Assembly (NCBI RefSeq): GCF_003473485.1
Contig: NC_053048.1
Coordinates: 52,325,755-52,389,754, forward strand
Direction of reading: 5' to 3'
DNA from: Medicago truncatula
Taxonomy: Eukaryota; Streptophyta; Magnoliopsida; Fabales; Fabaceae
Length of the DNA: 64,000 nucleotides
Below are positions 1-12,000 of the stretch, piece after piece. The notes beneath the pieces were generated by a model, which searched no databases, had not been told where the DNA came from, and was given only the letters and a program-made list of their open reading frames with translations. Made by a program: the position numbers and the translations under genes. Within the stretch, counting starts at the first letter, position 1. Every line of letters starts with the position of its first letter.

Positions 1-1
1 A

Positions 2-397
2 AAGAACATGCCAACAGGAATTGTTGTTCAAAACTGTGTCATTTTGGCAGAGGCTGAATTGTTACGAAACAAGTTGAAAGTAAAGTCTTACTTGGCAAGA
101 CCATGGAAGGAATATTCAAGAGCTGTGTTTATTGAGAATGTGATAGGTGATGTTATTCAGCCAGAAGGGTATATTCCATGGACAGGAGAATATCCAAATA
201 TTGAGAACTCTTACATGGCTGAGTTTGGGAACAGTGGAGAAGGTGCTGGTGTTGAAAGAAGAGTGGATTGGGCTAAGGGACTCATTAGCAAGGAAGAAGC
301 TTTTCAATTTACTGCTGCTCAATTTATTCAGGCTAACACATGGTTGCCTATAACTGGCATTCCTTTTTATAATGGCTTCATAAGAGAGATTAATTAA
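2..397 (+). CDS. pectin methylesterase (pectinesterase), C-terminal part, cut by window edge
   Basis: Cell-wall enzyme that removes methyl esters from homogalacturonan. The window opens inside an exon (frame from base 2) and shows about the last 131 residues. Seen: the family block LARPWKEYSRAVFIEN, which carries the conserved Arg-Pro-Trp of the active-site region; then GYIPWTGEYP; then AEFGNSGEGAGVERRVDWAKG, the usual PME C-terminal signature; and the closing ITGIPFYNGF. The stop TAA is at 395-397. The catalytic Asp pair and any N-terminal PMEI pro-domain lie outside the window, so neither activity nor type I/II status can be judged. The ending matches plant PMEs in length and no break is visible. 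Family assignment is secure; the individual gene is not resolved. Confidence 0.95.
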   Translation, partial: KNMPTGIVVQNCVILAEAELLRNKLKVKSYLARPWKEYSRAVFIENVIGDVIQPEGYIPWTGEYPNIENSYMAEFGNSGEGAGVERRVDWAKGLISKEEAFQFTAAQFIQANTWLPITGIPFYNGFIREIN

Positions 398-621
398 AAA
401 TAGTGAACAAATTTTATCATTTATTATATTTTTAATTGAAAATTGAATTAAAATTAGAAGCGAAGGGGTATTTTCGTAAACAGGGAGAATAGGCTGGCCC
501 AACGATCAGCTGGTAATACAAACTATCGCGCTTTTTCCATTTTCAGCTTAGCCGAAACGCGAAAGAAGCTTAGAGATTCTTTCAATTCACTACTTCAGTC
601 GAAGATAAAAAATAAAAAAAT
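398..621. promoter_or_regulatory. PME 3' flank and RF1 5' leader
   Basis: The 224 bases between the PME stop and the RF1 start codon must hold the PME 3' untranslated region and polyadenylation signal as well as the RF1 promoter and leader, since both genes point the same way. It is AT-rich with no ORF of note. No clear TATA box could be fixed. Confidence 0.4.
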
Positions 622-3600
622 ATGAGAATTAATGGTAGATTTATGAACTTCCGTTATCTTTTTCAGTTGCGGAAGCGATTCGAATCAAAATCCGAACTCT
701 CACTTCCGAATTTCCGGTTTCGTCTTTACTCTTCCGGTAACTTTTCGTTTATCCTATCTATCTATTTATTCAAAATTTTGTAAGTTTTTATCTTTATTTT
801 TTTGAATAATTTTTATAACAGAAGTGGAACCTGAAATTTCACCGGATCTGTTAAAAATAATGGAACAAAGATTCTCTGCTATTAAGCACAGAGCTACTTG
901 TCTTGATAATCTTATTAATCAGGTAATGCAATTTTGATGTTTAATTTTATAATGTTATGATAATGATTTGATGAATTAGTTATCTTATGTTTAATTTATA
1001 TGTTGTTGATTGAAGACAGCCAGAAACGTCTCAGTCGGAGTATGCAAGAGCTAACAAGGAGCTTCGAAAGCTCAGTGGTTCCGTGCAACTTATTAATCAA
1101 TTGAAGGCCAAACAGAAGGTAATTTTGAACAGTGAAACGGTTATAGCGCCACCAAGCACAAACACAGACACGTCGACACCAGTAATCATTTGAGTAAATG
1201 ATTTAATTATACAAAAATGCCGTGTAAGTGTCTCGTGAAATGACAACAAAGCAATGCTAAGCTATGTCTTTGTCTTTGGTTTATGATATTCAGCTAATGA
1301 TTTGGCTACACTGACTATCTTATTTTGGTAAAGGGCCAATTATATTTTGTTGAAGAATCATTGAATAAGTTTGAATTGAAAGTACGGTGTGGCTTAAGTT
1401 TAGATTGGAGTTCAATAAAATTTATCCTTCATATAAGGGGGGAGAGAGTGTTCTTTGTTTTAGATGCCTACATACATCTATGTTTTTTACTTCATTCTTG
1501 TGTTCACCTAAGCATATATGTTTAACAAACATATATTTGAATATGTATATACTCTTTGTTTATGTATTTCCAAGATTTAGTTCATGACATGCCACGACAG
1601 TGTTGTTTGATTTTTGTAGACAACTCCACTTTGTCGAAATAGGCTGTTGTTATTTCTTCCATGGCATTTTTTTTTTCTGTCTTTAGGTGGTTTACTTCTT
1701 ATTTACATTACCTATGTGATTTATTTACCATGTATTTTGGAGTTCTAGAAATAAGATTGAAGGTGTACATAATATAGGTTTTTACTTTAGAAGTTAAATT
1801 TCGGCAATTAGGGCTGTCTGTAAAGCATAGCTCAACTGACAATGCCGAAATTGTTAGGTTGGACACCTTCACCCAGGTTCGAACCCGGGACCTTGCAGTT
1901 TTGTGCGAGTATCAGTGCCACTTTGTCTACAGACAAAAAAATAGTAAAAGAATAATGCTGTCGGGTTTCTTGAATATCATGTGATACAGGTTTTTACCAT
2001 CTGCAGGAAATTGATGGCTTGAAGTCACTAATGAATGAAAGTTCTGAAGACAAAGACATGCTAAATATGGCAACAGAGGAAATGGGCCAGGCCATAGAGG
2101 AAGAAAGGAAACTGCAGAATTTGCTGCTGAAGTCGTTACTTCCTAAGGATGATGCTGATGAAAGAGATTGCATTTTGGAGGTACGAGCAGGTAAATTATC
2201 ATTGTTGAAGATGGAAATCTATTGTTTGTGTTCGTCAAACAAATCTTTCAATAAATGTTTGCCAGCTTGGCTTAGGTCCTGTTGATCGTTTTTCTTTTTT
2301 GCCTGTTTGCTTTTGTCTCCTTACACTTTTTGTGATTCCCATTTTCATTTGTTTATACAATTTTTGCAGGCACTGGTGGGGAGGAGGCTTCCTTGTTTGC
2401 AATGAATATCTTTAAGATGTAAGGTTACATTTTATACTTGGGGTCACATTTAGAAACTGTTGTCATAATTTCCTAAAAGAGATACTATCTTGCAAAATGT
2501 AGGTACGAGAAGTATGCTCACAACAAAGGCTGGAAGTTTGATGTGGTAGATATAGCTCAATCTGATATGAAGGGATTCAAGGTACGTATCATGCGTACTA
2601 AATATGACCTGTTTTTCAGTATGTGGCTGTTCTATTGAAGTGCTTTGAAATTGAATTGTTCATGTCAGCATCCATAATGCATTGGAACCTTCCATCTATA
2701 GTGTGTACCACCGTTTTTTCCTTCCGTTTATAGTGTGTGCCACCGTTTTTTTTGTCTATTACTTGATGTATTTTTGCTTTGGACCTCAATTTCTCAGGAG
2801 GCTACTGCAGCTATTTTAGGAGTTGGTGTTTTTGGGAAACTAAAATTTGAGAGTGGAATTCATAGAGTACAGGTTATTGTCACTGCCTCTCACATCAAAT
2901 CTACGAATACGTCTCTTTCAACCATTAGTGACATTCTTTTTTTTATCAGCGAGTTCCTGTGACCGAAAAATTGGGACGTGTTCATACCAGTGCTGTTTCC
3001 GTTGCAATTCTCCCACAGGCTGATGAGGTAATTAATAAATACCCTCATGGAACAATGCCTTGTGATATGAAACTTGAATGATTGTTGTGTTTAAGAAATT
3101 AAATAGTTTTTGAACTTTGAGATATTCCAAAATAGCGATAAAATAAAAAGCAAAAAGCATCCCATACAAATGCAACTTCTAGCTTTCTGTGGTTTCTTTT
3201 GGTTCTGTTAGGTTGATGAATGGAATTTCAAAGGCTGTTTAATATCTTTTACAATCAATTTTATGAAGTTCTTGCTTGAATCTTATATTATTGTCATGCC
3301 CCATTTGTAGGTTGACGTTCAGTTAAAAAAGGAAGACTTGAAAATTGATTTCTATAGATCCGGTGGTTCAGGTGGTCAGCATGCAAATAAAACTAGCAGT
3401 GCTGTTAGAATGACTCACATTCCAACTGGGATCGTGATTGCTATACAAGATGAGCGTTCTCAGCATATGGTAAATTATTCCAAAATGGCACAATGTACAT
3501 GTAATTTCTTTTACTGCTAATGTACAGTTATTTTTACTAAAACACTCTCATCTTTTATATTTATAGAATGCCACAGATAACTCCATAAACATTTTCGGTA

Positions 3601-4580
3601 TCTCCACGTTATTAGTAGTGCTACAGGTTGTGTTGATTTACTTCTAATACAAAATTTACGTATACTTTAATATATATATACACACACACACACACTTAAA
3701 GCGACACATGGTTATTACTAGTGGGATATGTTCAGCTGTGCTACTGTCTTCTACTTGGTAATTTCTTACAGACATTTTTTGCCTTTAGGCGTAATGACAT
3801 GAACACACTTCCGACTAGCTGAATTATTCCCCTCACGTTTTCTCTCAGTTCAGCTGAGGAAGGCAGGCAGCTTAGAACTTGGTGTACTACTCTTCATGTG
3901 CACTGGATTTGTGTTCATTCATATGTGTGGTGTAGTTACCATTTAGCCTCAAAATTCTGTGTACACGGATAGGTAGACTTGTCAATTTGACGCTGTGAGG
4001 TTATTTTCCATTAAGCATGTGCTGTTTCAGTTGTCCAAGATATTGCAAGAGGCATTTGACATAGTTGATGGGGGATTTTGTTGTGCATGACCTGCGATGA
4101 CTTTATTATTTTGGTTACCCTGTTCTATATTTCTCTTCTTTTTGTTGTTTTTCTTCTCCTTATGTGCCCTCTGCTTTTAAATTTCTGCTCAGAATAAAGC
4201 CAAAGCTCTCAAAGTACTGTGTGCAAAGCTATATGAAATAGAAAGAACCAGACTTCATAGTAGTCGATCAAAGCTTCGATCAGACCAGGTAAAAAAGATG
4301 AGATCTCTTTGTAATCTCTGTTCAGTTTGTTATATCTTTTTTTCCCTTCTTTTCTTCTGGATTGACTCAAGTTCAAATTGTACAGATTGGTAGTGGGGAC
4401 AGATCTGAACGCATCCGAACATACAACTTTCCTCAAGGCCGTGTAACTGATCATAGAGTTGGTATCACTTATCACAACATAGACGATGTGATGCAAGGAG
4501 AGAGTCTTGATGCCTTCATTGATGCTCTTCTTCTTAAAGAAGAAATGGATGCAATTGCAACTTTTCGTTCTTCTACGTAA
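622..4580 (+). CDS. peptide chain release factor 1, mitochondrial type (11 exons)
   Basis: Class I release factor that reads UAA/UAG and releases the finished peptide on organellar ribosomes. Exons by splice signals and frame: 622-736, 822-922, 1020-1118, 2007-2190, 2370-2418, 2503-2581, 2798-2872, 2950-3027, 3311-3469, 4193-4288, 4386-4580. Joined they give 409 residues with no frame break. Residues 1-38 ([20 protein letters not shown]...) are rich in Arg and lack acids, as in a mitochondrial presequence. Codon recognition PVT loop is seen in [15 protein letters not shown] (exon 8). The catalytic GGQ sits in [19 protein letters not shown] (exon 9), followed by [23 protein letters not shown], the RF1 signature. 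The C-terminus [23 protein letters not shown] is also canonical. Length fits plant mitochondrial RF1 (about 410). Chloroplast RF1 is the alternative; the presequence and overall similarity favour mitochondria. Confidence 0.95.
1822..1945 (+). mobile_element. tRNA-derived SINE in RF1 intron 3
   Basis: Box A-like TAGCTCAACTG near 1829 and a consensus box B GGTTCGAACCC at 1876-1886 are about 45 bases apart, as in a pol III promoter. The element ends in CTTTGTCTACAGACAAAAAAA. It shares its layout (ctcaactgac ... gttcgaaccc ... ctttgtc) with the copies at 18971 and 40216, so these form one SINE family. It lies within the 888-base intron 3 of RF1 in the sense orientation. Confidence 0.75.
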
Positions 4581-5619
4581 GCCAGTGGGTTAAATTTTTG
4601 CTTAATATTATTAGTTCAGTGTTTTATTTTTGTAGTTCACATAACAAGAAAAAATTTGTTAATTCTGTTCGAGATGCTGGGCAGAGGAAGAGCATAGCAC
4701 ATAATGATTTGTGTATGACTACATGATAATTACGTGCATTTGGTTTTTCTAAAATAAATTTCACTTTAGAGAGAAAAATATCAAAACGTTTGATCGTTTA
4801 TAACAAATTTATGATTTATACCATCGTATGCATTCCAAACGCCTTTCTACTAACATTTTTCTTAATGATAAGAAGATTTATTTTAATTTTCTTTACTGTA
4901 ATCTTTATCAAACCTATGATCTTGTCAACAAAATAAAAAAAATATATCAAATCTATAATTGCCCGTCCACTACTCTGTGTTCTGTGTCATTTTGAGTTGT
5001 GACACTGTCGTGCACTACCTCCCCTGCTTTGGACAGCCCCTCTTGTTTTAGAGAAATTCATTTAGACTGTCACTTTTGCTAACGGACCCTCGATTGTGGC
5101 ATTATCGTCGGGTGCCACATGTTGAGGCTGGCGACCTGGGCCACTTTGCTTTCTGTTCATCTGCCGTAGCTCCTATGTCTGGTCAATTGTGAACCATTTT
5201 CTAGGCACTTTAAGTTTGGCAAATTGGCACCATAAATTCTGTTGTTAATACATCATTCTATCGGAGCAGAAAATAATCAGGAGTAGCATGTACCATGGTT
5301 CTAACTGTCATTGAGATTTTTTTCCTAAAGATATAAGATCAACATTTTTTTATAAGAAATTGAGAGAGCTTTGGTTGTATGTTTTCTAGGTGGGTCTAAT
5401 TACATAGCCATTGTACCTTAAACACTCGAAGATGTAATATTGAACGTCTTCATTTCTTTGAGATATTTCTTGAGATGAACAAATGGCTATAACGGTTTTA
5501 TTTAATTTTTTACGGAAAAAGACTTGTATCATTTCATTGTTGGATACATGAATGATATTAATAAAAATTTGTAAACTAGCCTGTGACCATATTTCATTGT
5601 AGTCGGATTTTTAATACTA

Positions 5620-6030
5620 TTCATTCATGTATCCTCAAAGTCAACATCGAACAAATGTAAATTCCTGACCCACTTGAATGCCAATAAGAGACCCATAGCT
5701 TCACCCAGTATCAAGAATCAGCATAATCCACTCCGTTTTAGCAAGAAGAAATCGTCCTTGATCATCTCTTATGCATGAACATTGGCGTATTTTATCCATG
5801 TCCGAGAAAAGGAGGTGTCAATGTTGCACTTGTTGTACCTACCAACCTCAGTTTTGTCCATCTGACAGTGCCTGCAGCATTGTTAATCGTGTGACGGGTC
5901 TGCCTGCTATGTTGAGCATTTCTCCAACCTTCAAGAAAATTCCTTTCTCAATCACACACCAACCTTGTGCTCTCCGCCGTATTACTCCACACCTTGTTGC
6001 TCCGTTGTTTCCTAACACTCCATAACAAAC
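5620..6030 (-). pseudogene. relic of a plant LINE-type RNase H-like domain
   Basis: On the minus strand a degraded reading resembles the C-terminal RNase H region found in plant non-LTR elements: a stretch like LKCNIDASFSRTWDKI, then CIRDDQGRFLLAKTEW, then (after a frame change near 5695) GEAMGLLLAFKWVRNLHLFD. The order Asp-Ala-Ser, G-x-x-x-R-D-x-x-G, and G-E-A-x-G-L is typical. No reverse transcriptase, endonuclease or poly(A) tail is seen next to it, so it is a fragment with at least one frameshift. A captured or orphan RNase H-like fragment is the alternative. Confidence 0.55.
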
Positions 6031-6966
6031 TGCAAATAATATTAGTTTGATTGAAAAATCTTGCCCGTCAAATAACATGTAAATGACCTTAAAAAATGAG
6101 GCTCGGCAAAAAATAAAACCAATAGTTTCAGTCATCAAATCCCTCAAAAAAAATAAAATAGTTACAGTCATCAAAGTTCAATTTTATTATTGAATGATGA
6201 ATATAAGTAATCTGATATTGGTCTTCCTACACATAGTAACACTTGAAAAAGAGCCTTTTACAATGGCGTGGAATCTTTAGAAAGGTAAAGAATTGGTAAT
6301 TTGAACCACAAAAGTCACTTGCTTTTCTTGCAAGGTAAAATATTGAAATAAAATAGACAGCTTGCGTTCGTTCATCTTATATGTTCTAGAAATAAAATGT
6401 AATGTAAAAATATAATGTATATATACTTTTCAACATGACGCAGGTTCTTGGTCCACATGACAACAAGATATCCTAATTTCTGCAAGAAATGGGTGATAAG
6501 TTATTCTATTGTGTATTTATTTTATTTTTGCTTCCTGTTTCAGTACCTTTCATTATCACAAGTTTCTATCATAACCACTCTACCAGATCTGGCTTAAGAT
6601 TTGGGGTATTCATCAATCTAATTGAAAGTCTTTGGTTTGTGTTTTTCTTAGTTTGGGCTGAATTCAATTCACTCTTGCCAAATTTAAAGCAATTTGGTTA
6701 GGTATTGTAACGAGTTCATGATTTCAATCTTGCAAATATGTTCTACTGAAAATAATTTCAAAATTTTTTATTTTCTAAACGTATTTTAAGAAATTTAGTT
6801 TCAGTGCTGAATTTTTTGTGAAATGAAATATTATATATTCTTTTTAGAATTTTTAAAATATAAATTGCTTTGCTTCGGGTTTTGATCGGGTCAGATAGAA
6901 AATTTGACTAAACTCGACTCTCTCAAGTCCTTGAAAGGTAAGACTAATTGGCAAGGCTTGTTGTAG

Positions 6967-7010
6967 ACAACATCTGACTCCCCGGGCGTAAAAAGGGTGT
7001 CAGATGTTGT
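6967..7010. repeat. short inverted repeat, 12-bp stem
   Basis: ACAACATCTGAC at 6967-6978 is exactly complementary to GTCAGATGTTGT at 6999-7010, leaving a 20-base GC-rich loop (tccccgggcgtaaaaagggt). It is about 320 bases upstream of the RADIALIS-like start codon. Function unknown; it may be a remnant of a small transposon. Confidence 0.6.
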
Positions 7011-7328
7011 TCAAGAGTTTATATAAAACAAAGTGTCAGTAAGATTCTTAGTATACAAGACATTCTCCAAACTCAACATGATGTGGATGAATTACTAGGA
7101 AATCCTCCATTTTCTTTTACAAAATCATCATACCATAAAGGGTAGAGTATTAAAAAAAGGTCTATGAACAGCCTTAATCTAAAGTGTGTCATCAAGAGTT
7201 TTGATGTCTTTATGATCACAATTGCAATCCAGATTGAGATTGTACCAGTTGTATGTATTTGACTGTAATTCTCTGAAATATCAAGAATCACGACACGAAC
7301 ACAATTTGGAGTGAGTGAAGCTAGTGAG

Positions 7329-7601
7329 ATGAATGATATGGCTTGGAGCTTTTGTGGGTGGAGTTGGAAAGAGAACAAGTTGTTTGAGCTGGCTTTAGCA
7401 ATGGTAGATGAGAAACACCCGGAACGATGGGAGGTAGTAGCAGCCATGGTTGGAGGTGATAAGAGTGCAGGGGACGTTCAAGAGCATTATGTGATCCTTC
7501 TTGAGGACTTGCATGTTATAGAATCTGGAAAAGTGGATCATAAACTTGGAGGAATTCAGCCTAAGGAAGAGTCTTTGTGCTTACCTGATGATGATGAATG
7601 A
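7329..7601 (+). CDS. RADIALIS-like single-repeat MYB/SANT protein
   Basis: A 90-residue protein made almost wholly of one SANT/MYB repeat. Seen: WSWKENKLFELALAMVDEKH (helix 1), PERWEVVAAMVGG (helix 2), KSAGDVQEHYVILLEDLHVIESG (helix 3 and end), then an acidic tail closing with LPDDDE. The spacing of Trp and aromatic positions matches RADIALIS/RL (RSM) proteins, small nuclear factors that act by competing for MYB-type partners (DIV/DRIF system). The ATG at 7329 is chosen; the frame is open upstream to 7311 without another ATG, and ATG 7338 is a later option. Single exon as seen; some family members carry a downstream intron, which the clean stop here does not require. The MYB repeat looks intact. 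Confidence 0.85.
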   Translation: MNDMAWSFCGWSWKENKLFELALAMVDEKHPERWEVVAAMVGGDKSAGDVQEHYVILLEDLHVIESGKVDHKLGGIQPKEESLCLPDDDE

Positions 7602-9054
7602 TGATTCAAGCTTGTAAGCCCATTTTATTTAGGTCTCTTGGAATATATTGTTATTGTAACATGTTGATTCCAGCTTGTTTGTTCAATTATAGGACATGAT
7701 ATGATATATGCTAAAATTGTGTAACTATTCAAATTTCGTTTTGATGCTACTGTTTGTGGTTTTTCAATTTTATTATGGGAATAGCCAGTGTCTACTGTCT
7801 AAGTTGGTTTCTATATGATTAGGATTGTTATCTCAAGAAATTCCTAATCATAATGTTGTATCAAGATTTTAAGCAGTGTCCATTGATAGATTAAAGCTTT
7901 TGTATTTAGCAAACTTTATACTGATGTTGAATAAAAAAAAGTAAATAGAGTAAATGAATTAATGAAAATGAAGAGGCTAAAAGTAAGAACAAAAGAGAAA
8001 GGAAAAGACTAAAATGTTATTATTAAAAGAAAAGTGTTGAAATCATATTTATCAAATTATGACCCAAGAGTCATGTATCATATCCAGCATTGTGTGGATT
8101 TGTTTTTCAAAAGCGAAAGATGAATATTATTATGTGTTAAATAAGTTTTTAATCTCTATAAATATATCAAATTTTGTTTTTTATCCTTATAAAAAAAGTG
8201 AGATGTTGAAGTCCCTAGAAAAAAATTCAACAAAGTTTTAGTCCATCCTTAAACTTTTAAACTTTGAATGATTTCTTTTAGACATGTTTAGAACATTTTA
8301 TAAAAAGAATTCTCCATAAAAAATGAGCTCAAAATATGATTTCTAAATCCAGATTATCGTACTTAAATCTTGAGTTTTTGGAAGTTTGAAAAATTCTAAT
8401 TTTGTGAAAGAACTTTTTATATAATGTTACTTGGACAGATTCTTGAAAGATTCTAATTTTTTGTGAAAGAACTTTTTAAAACATAATTTTTTTTGGTGAT
8501 ACTGTTTCATGTATATTTTGCAATAACATAATGTTGATCATGCTGCTTATTTTGCTAATTTAATGACATTGTATAATGTATTGCACTTTGGAAGAGTATC
8601 ACAGTAAAATATGCAAAGATTAAAGAGGTTCAAGGTTAATAAAGGTATATAATTATGTCAAACACTTAAGTTCATGAGTTTATACGTGTAAATATCTTAG
8701 CAAACATTATGTAATAGCATTTGTGTCTTGATTATGGTTCGGGAACTTTCCCCACGCCGGTGTCAAACTCATGGTATAATATACAAAACTTCAAAAAAGG
8801 ATGAGTGGAATTAATATTGATCTATACATAGCAATATCAATTCAAAGATGTTTGCTTGATTATTGAACATCAATGCATGGATATATCACTAGTCTTATAA
8901 GAAAAGGTTGCTAAGATATTTACATCAGCATGGAAGGAACAATGAGGAAAAGTACAATCCCCCGTACTAGTAGTCTGAAAAGACCTGTGTTTTGGCGGAG
9001 CCTAGAGGAAGGAAAACTAAAAACTCATAATTGCATTTTTAGTTTTCTTCATCA
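7602..9054. other. intergenic, RADIALIS-like gene to CAP-D3 relic
   Basis: AT-rich, no gene. At 8135-8240 the phrase ttaaataagtttttaatctc followed by ctataaatatatcaaatttt and, later, agtcc blocks resembles a legume foldback MITE that begins this way, but the matching right end was not found, so it is probably truncated. Two near copies of ttgaaaaattctaattttgtg / ttgaaagattctaattttttg occur at about 8385-8470. Confidence 0.4.
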
Positions 9055-12000
9055 GTATCAAAATAATGTTTTCTGCAAAGATTTTAAGAAATCCAAGCGC
9101 TTATCACCTCTGGACATGCACTCACCAGTAAAAGACTTGACTTTCGGAATGTTCAAAGAGCTAAGTTGTGGTGTCGCTGTCCCCTTGTTAATTTCCTTGA
9201 GCACAGAACGAGCTGTTGATGCAGCTGCAGCATCTGCCATTGCTGAAGCAATTCTTGAACCACTTGGTAACATGTCACTGTCCACATTTTGTACTTGTGT
9301 TTGTCCATGTTCCTTGGTCAGATTCTTAGAAACATCAGGTGATTGATTTGCACCTGATTTTGGCTTGGCGGCTATAGCCTCAGCAACTGTTGCTTTAGCT
9401 TTTGCCGCTTCATATTTCTGCATGTCATAGATAAGCTCTTTCTGCAGCTGTTTATCAGCAACCAATATGTCATCAATCTCATTCTTGTAGTCCTTGAGAA
9501 GGACCCGAAGGCATTCCATGAGAGAGCCTATGAGGGGACTGTTCTTGGTTTCTAATAGACATTTCAACTCTATGAAGATCGGTATAGTGTTTTGAATGAG
9601 GCCTTTCTTGACTGCCTGAGTTATAGCCTTTCTAGTTGAAGATCCATTTTCTCCCCCTTCTTCTTCTAAGTCTGCTGACTCAGATGATACACGAGCTGAT
9701 TGAATGTGTATCTCTTTACAGCCAAGAATTTGAAAAGTATTCTGATCCCTCAGTTAATGTTATTATTTGAACATAAATTAAGATGTACTTGAATTACCAG
9801 CATATGTATATATATTCCTTAAGAGTCAGGACAACTTAATGACCATTGCTGGTAAAGATCAATACCTGAGAACAGACTGCTCAGTTGCGTCTTCAATATT
9901 GAGCATACCATCAGAAACTGCAGCTAAAATTTCTGCACATAACTTGGCAAATGTGCATTCTTCTAGACCTTGATTTTTCATCAGCACCCCTACAAAAAAA
10001 TGATGCAACAGATGTAAGCAATTGCTAATTTGGGACACCTTTACCTGATGGAAAAAAGTTGGCTTTCCGTTCTTGATTCGTTGGACTCATGATGTCCATT
10101 ATGGGCACGACAGTCATTCAAAACAAAAACAGCCTCAACAAAACTATTATATGCTAAAAGAGGAGCCTTGACTGGTGACAGAACAACACTAATCAAAGTC
10201 CGAAAACAAATGTTATTCAACGCTAATCAAAGTCAGAAAATCCGCTAGCTGCCTAATCTTTTCTGATTCATCAACAAAAAGGAAACGAAGAAATAGCACT
10301 CCTCTCCACTTCACATAGTCCCTCTAGCATAAAAGAAAAGTAAACTATATTTAGCAAATGATATTCTTACTCTCTCAACCCCAGGGCGGGTTTTGGATAA
10401 CCAATAAAAAAAGTGTGAAATAGATTAGAAGCAGAGAAGGCTGGGTTTGGACATCAGTTAAAGGTATAAAATAGAAACAGTGTAGTCATAGAAGGAAAAA
10501 GAAAAAACAATACCTGCAAGAGTCTCGATAGCAATACGAACGTTTGCCTTCTCACAAGCTCACAAGGATCTAAGAGACACCTTGTGATCTTGGTTATGTA
10601 ACTGGTAGCTTCAATGAAAAAATAAGTTAGCAAAGAGAGTATTTACTTGACATAATTGAATATATAAATTCCGCATAACGTGAACATTAGACTTCTTCCC
10701 CAGCATGAAGTAATAATTCTCCTCAGTATATATAATACTTGTTAATCAATTTGTTAGATTATTTCATTTACATTATTATACTTGTTTAATTGAAAATGAC
10801 TTCAATGCAGTATCTCTTACAAAGCTTGCCAATCAATAAGAGCAGTGTACCGAACACAAAAGTCTGCCGTTGCAACCACAATATTATTGCGAAGAGCTGC
10901 AGAGTCGGCCTTTTCAAGCTCCTGAACAAACAAAGGAATATAGTTCTTTGCAAGCTTCCCATCAGCAAGGCAAAGTTTTCCCATGGTCAGCCACCCTTGA
11001 ATATAAAATGAAGGGGCTTCTTGTTGTAGAGAGATTGTGGGGCAGGGTAGCTTACTTACTTTCGGGACAGATCTCCCGGAAGTGATGATAGTGTGCAATA
11101 ATGAAGTTACAGTGCTTATATCAGCACATGGGCAGACAATAACTAAAGACCCAATTGTATAAATTGCTGTAACTGGTTTTGACAATGACTTGCGCTTTCT
11201 TACTGATTTCCTGCCTTTACTAGGCCCACTTCTAGGTGGAGTGAAGAAGTCAGTTTGTGCATTTTGCTCTGAATTATCTGAAATAAAAGCTTCAATTATT
11301 TGAGAAGCTATCGACAGACTGTCGTGTACCCGTATCAAGACTAATGCTTCTGCCTCGCCTCTGAAGCATTTCACTTGATCATCGTTTTAAGTGCTTTTAC
11401 ATGAGCATCAACCTGTCAGCAAAATAACAACTCATTATAGATTTGTAGTACACTCATTATTAGCAAAAGTAGCACGACATTAAAGTTTTGTAGTACAATA
11501 TGATATCTTTTTTGTCCTTTTATCTGGAATATTGACTAATATTTTTCTACAAAAACATTTGTTCCACTAACTATGCTTAAGAAATAATTTGATATATATG
11601 TATGGACTGTGGGGTTACTGATTGCTTGTGTAACTAAGATTATCATACAAATAATATTTACACGCAAATAATGCTGTCTAAGGATGGTCTTTTTCCTTCT
11701 TTGTTGGTGCATGAAGAGTGTGAATAAGATGAAAGCTTAAGCATTAGCATCATCAGATGGAGAAAAGTTTCCAAGGACTAACAGAACGATAGAAGTGATA
11801 ATTTCAAGAGGACCTCCTGCCCAGTCCATGAAAAACTGTTATCACAGCCATAGAAAGGTTTGATAGTACAATATTATGTGCTAAGAAATTACGAAACATG
11901 ACGAAAAAAGTGGTAATTGATACAGAGAAACATTCCCGAGAAAGTAGTTGATAAACTTCTTAATCATGCAGAACAAGTAAAATCATATGCTTAACAATGA

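Larger units (their letters stand above)
4581..7328. other. intergenic, RF1 to RADIALIS-like gene
   Basis: About 2.7 kb without an intact gene. It holds the LINE-type RNase H relic (5620-6030) and a short inverted repeat (6967-7010), both listed separately. At 4725-4860 weak inverted ends around gtgcatttgg and ccaaacgcc suggest a decayed MITE. The rest (6030-6960) is AT-rich with no pattern I can name. Confidence 0.5.

Noticed and set aside
116-502. 128-codon minus-strand ORF overlapping the PME end
   Set aside because: It is the antisense shadow of a well-supported PME exon and has no family resemblance.
5771-6025. Cys-rich 84-codon plus-strand ORF (CQCCTCCTYQ)
   Set aside because: Opposite the RNase H-like relic, no start context or homology; the Cys run is chance.
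7073-7447. 124-codon minus-strand ORF
   Set aside because: Antisense of the RADIALIS-like gene and its leader.
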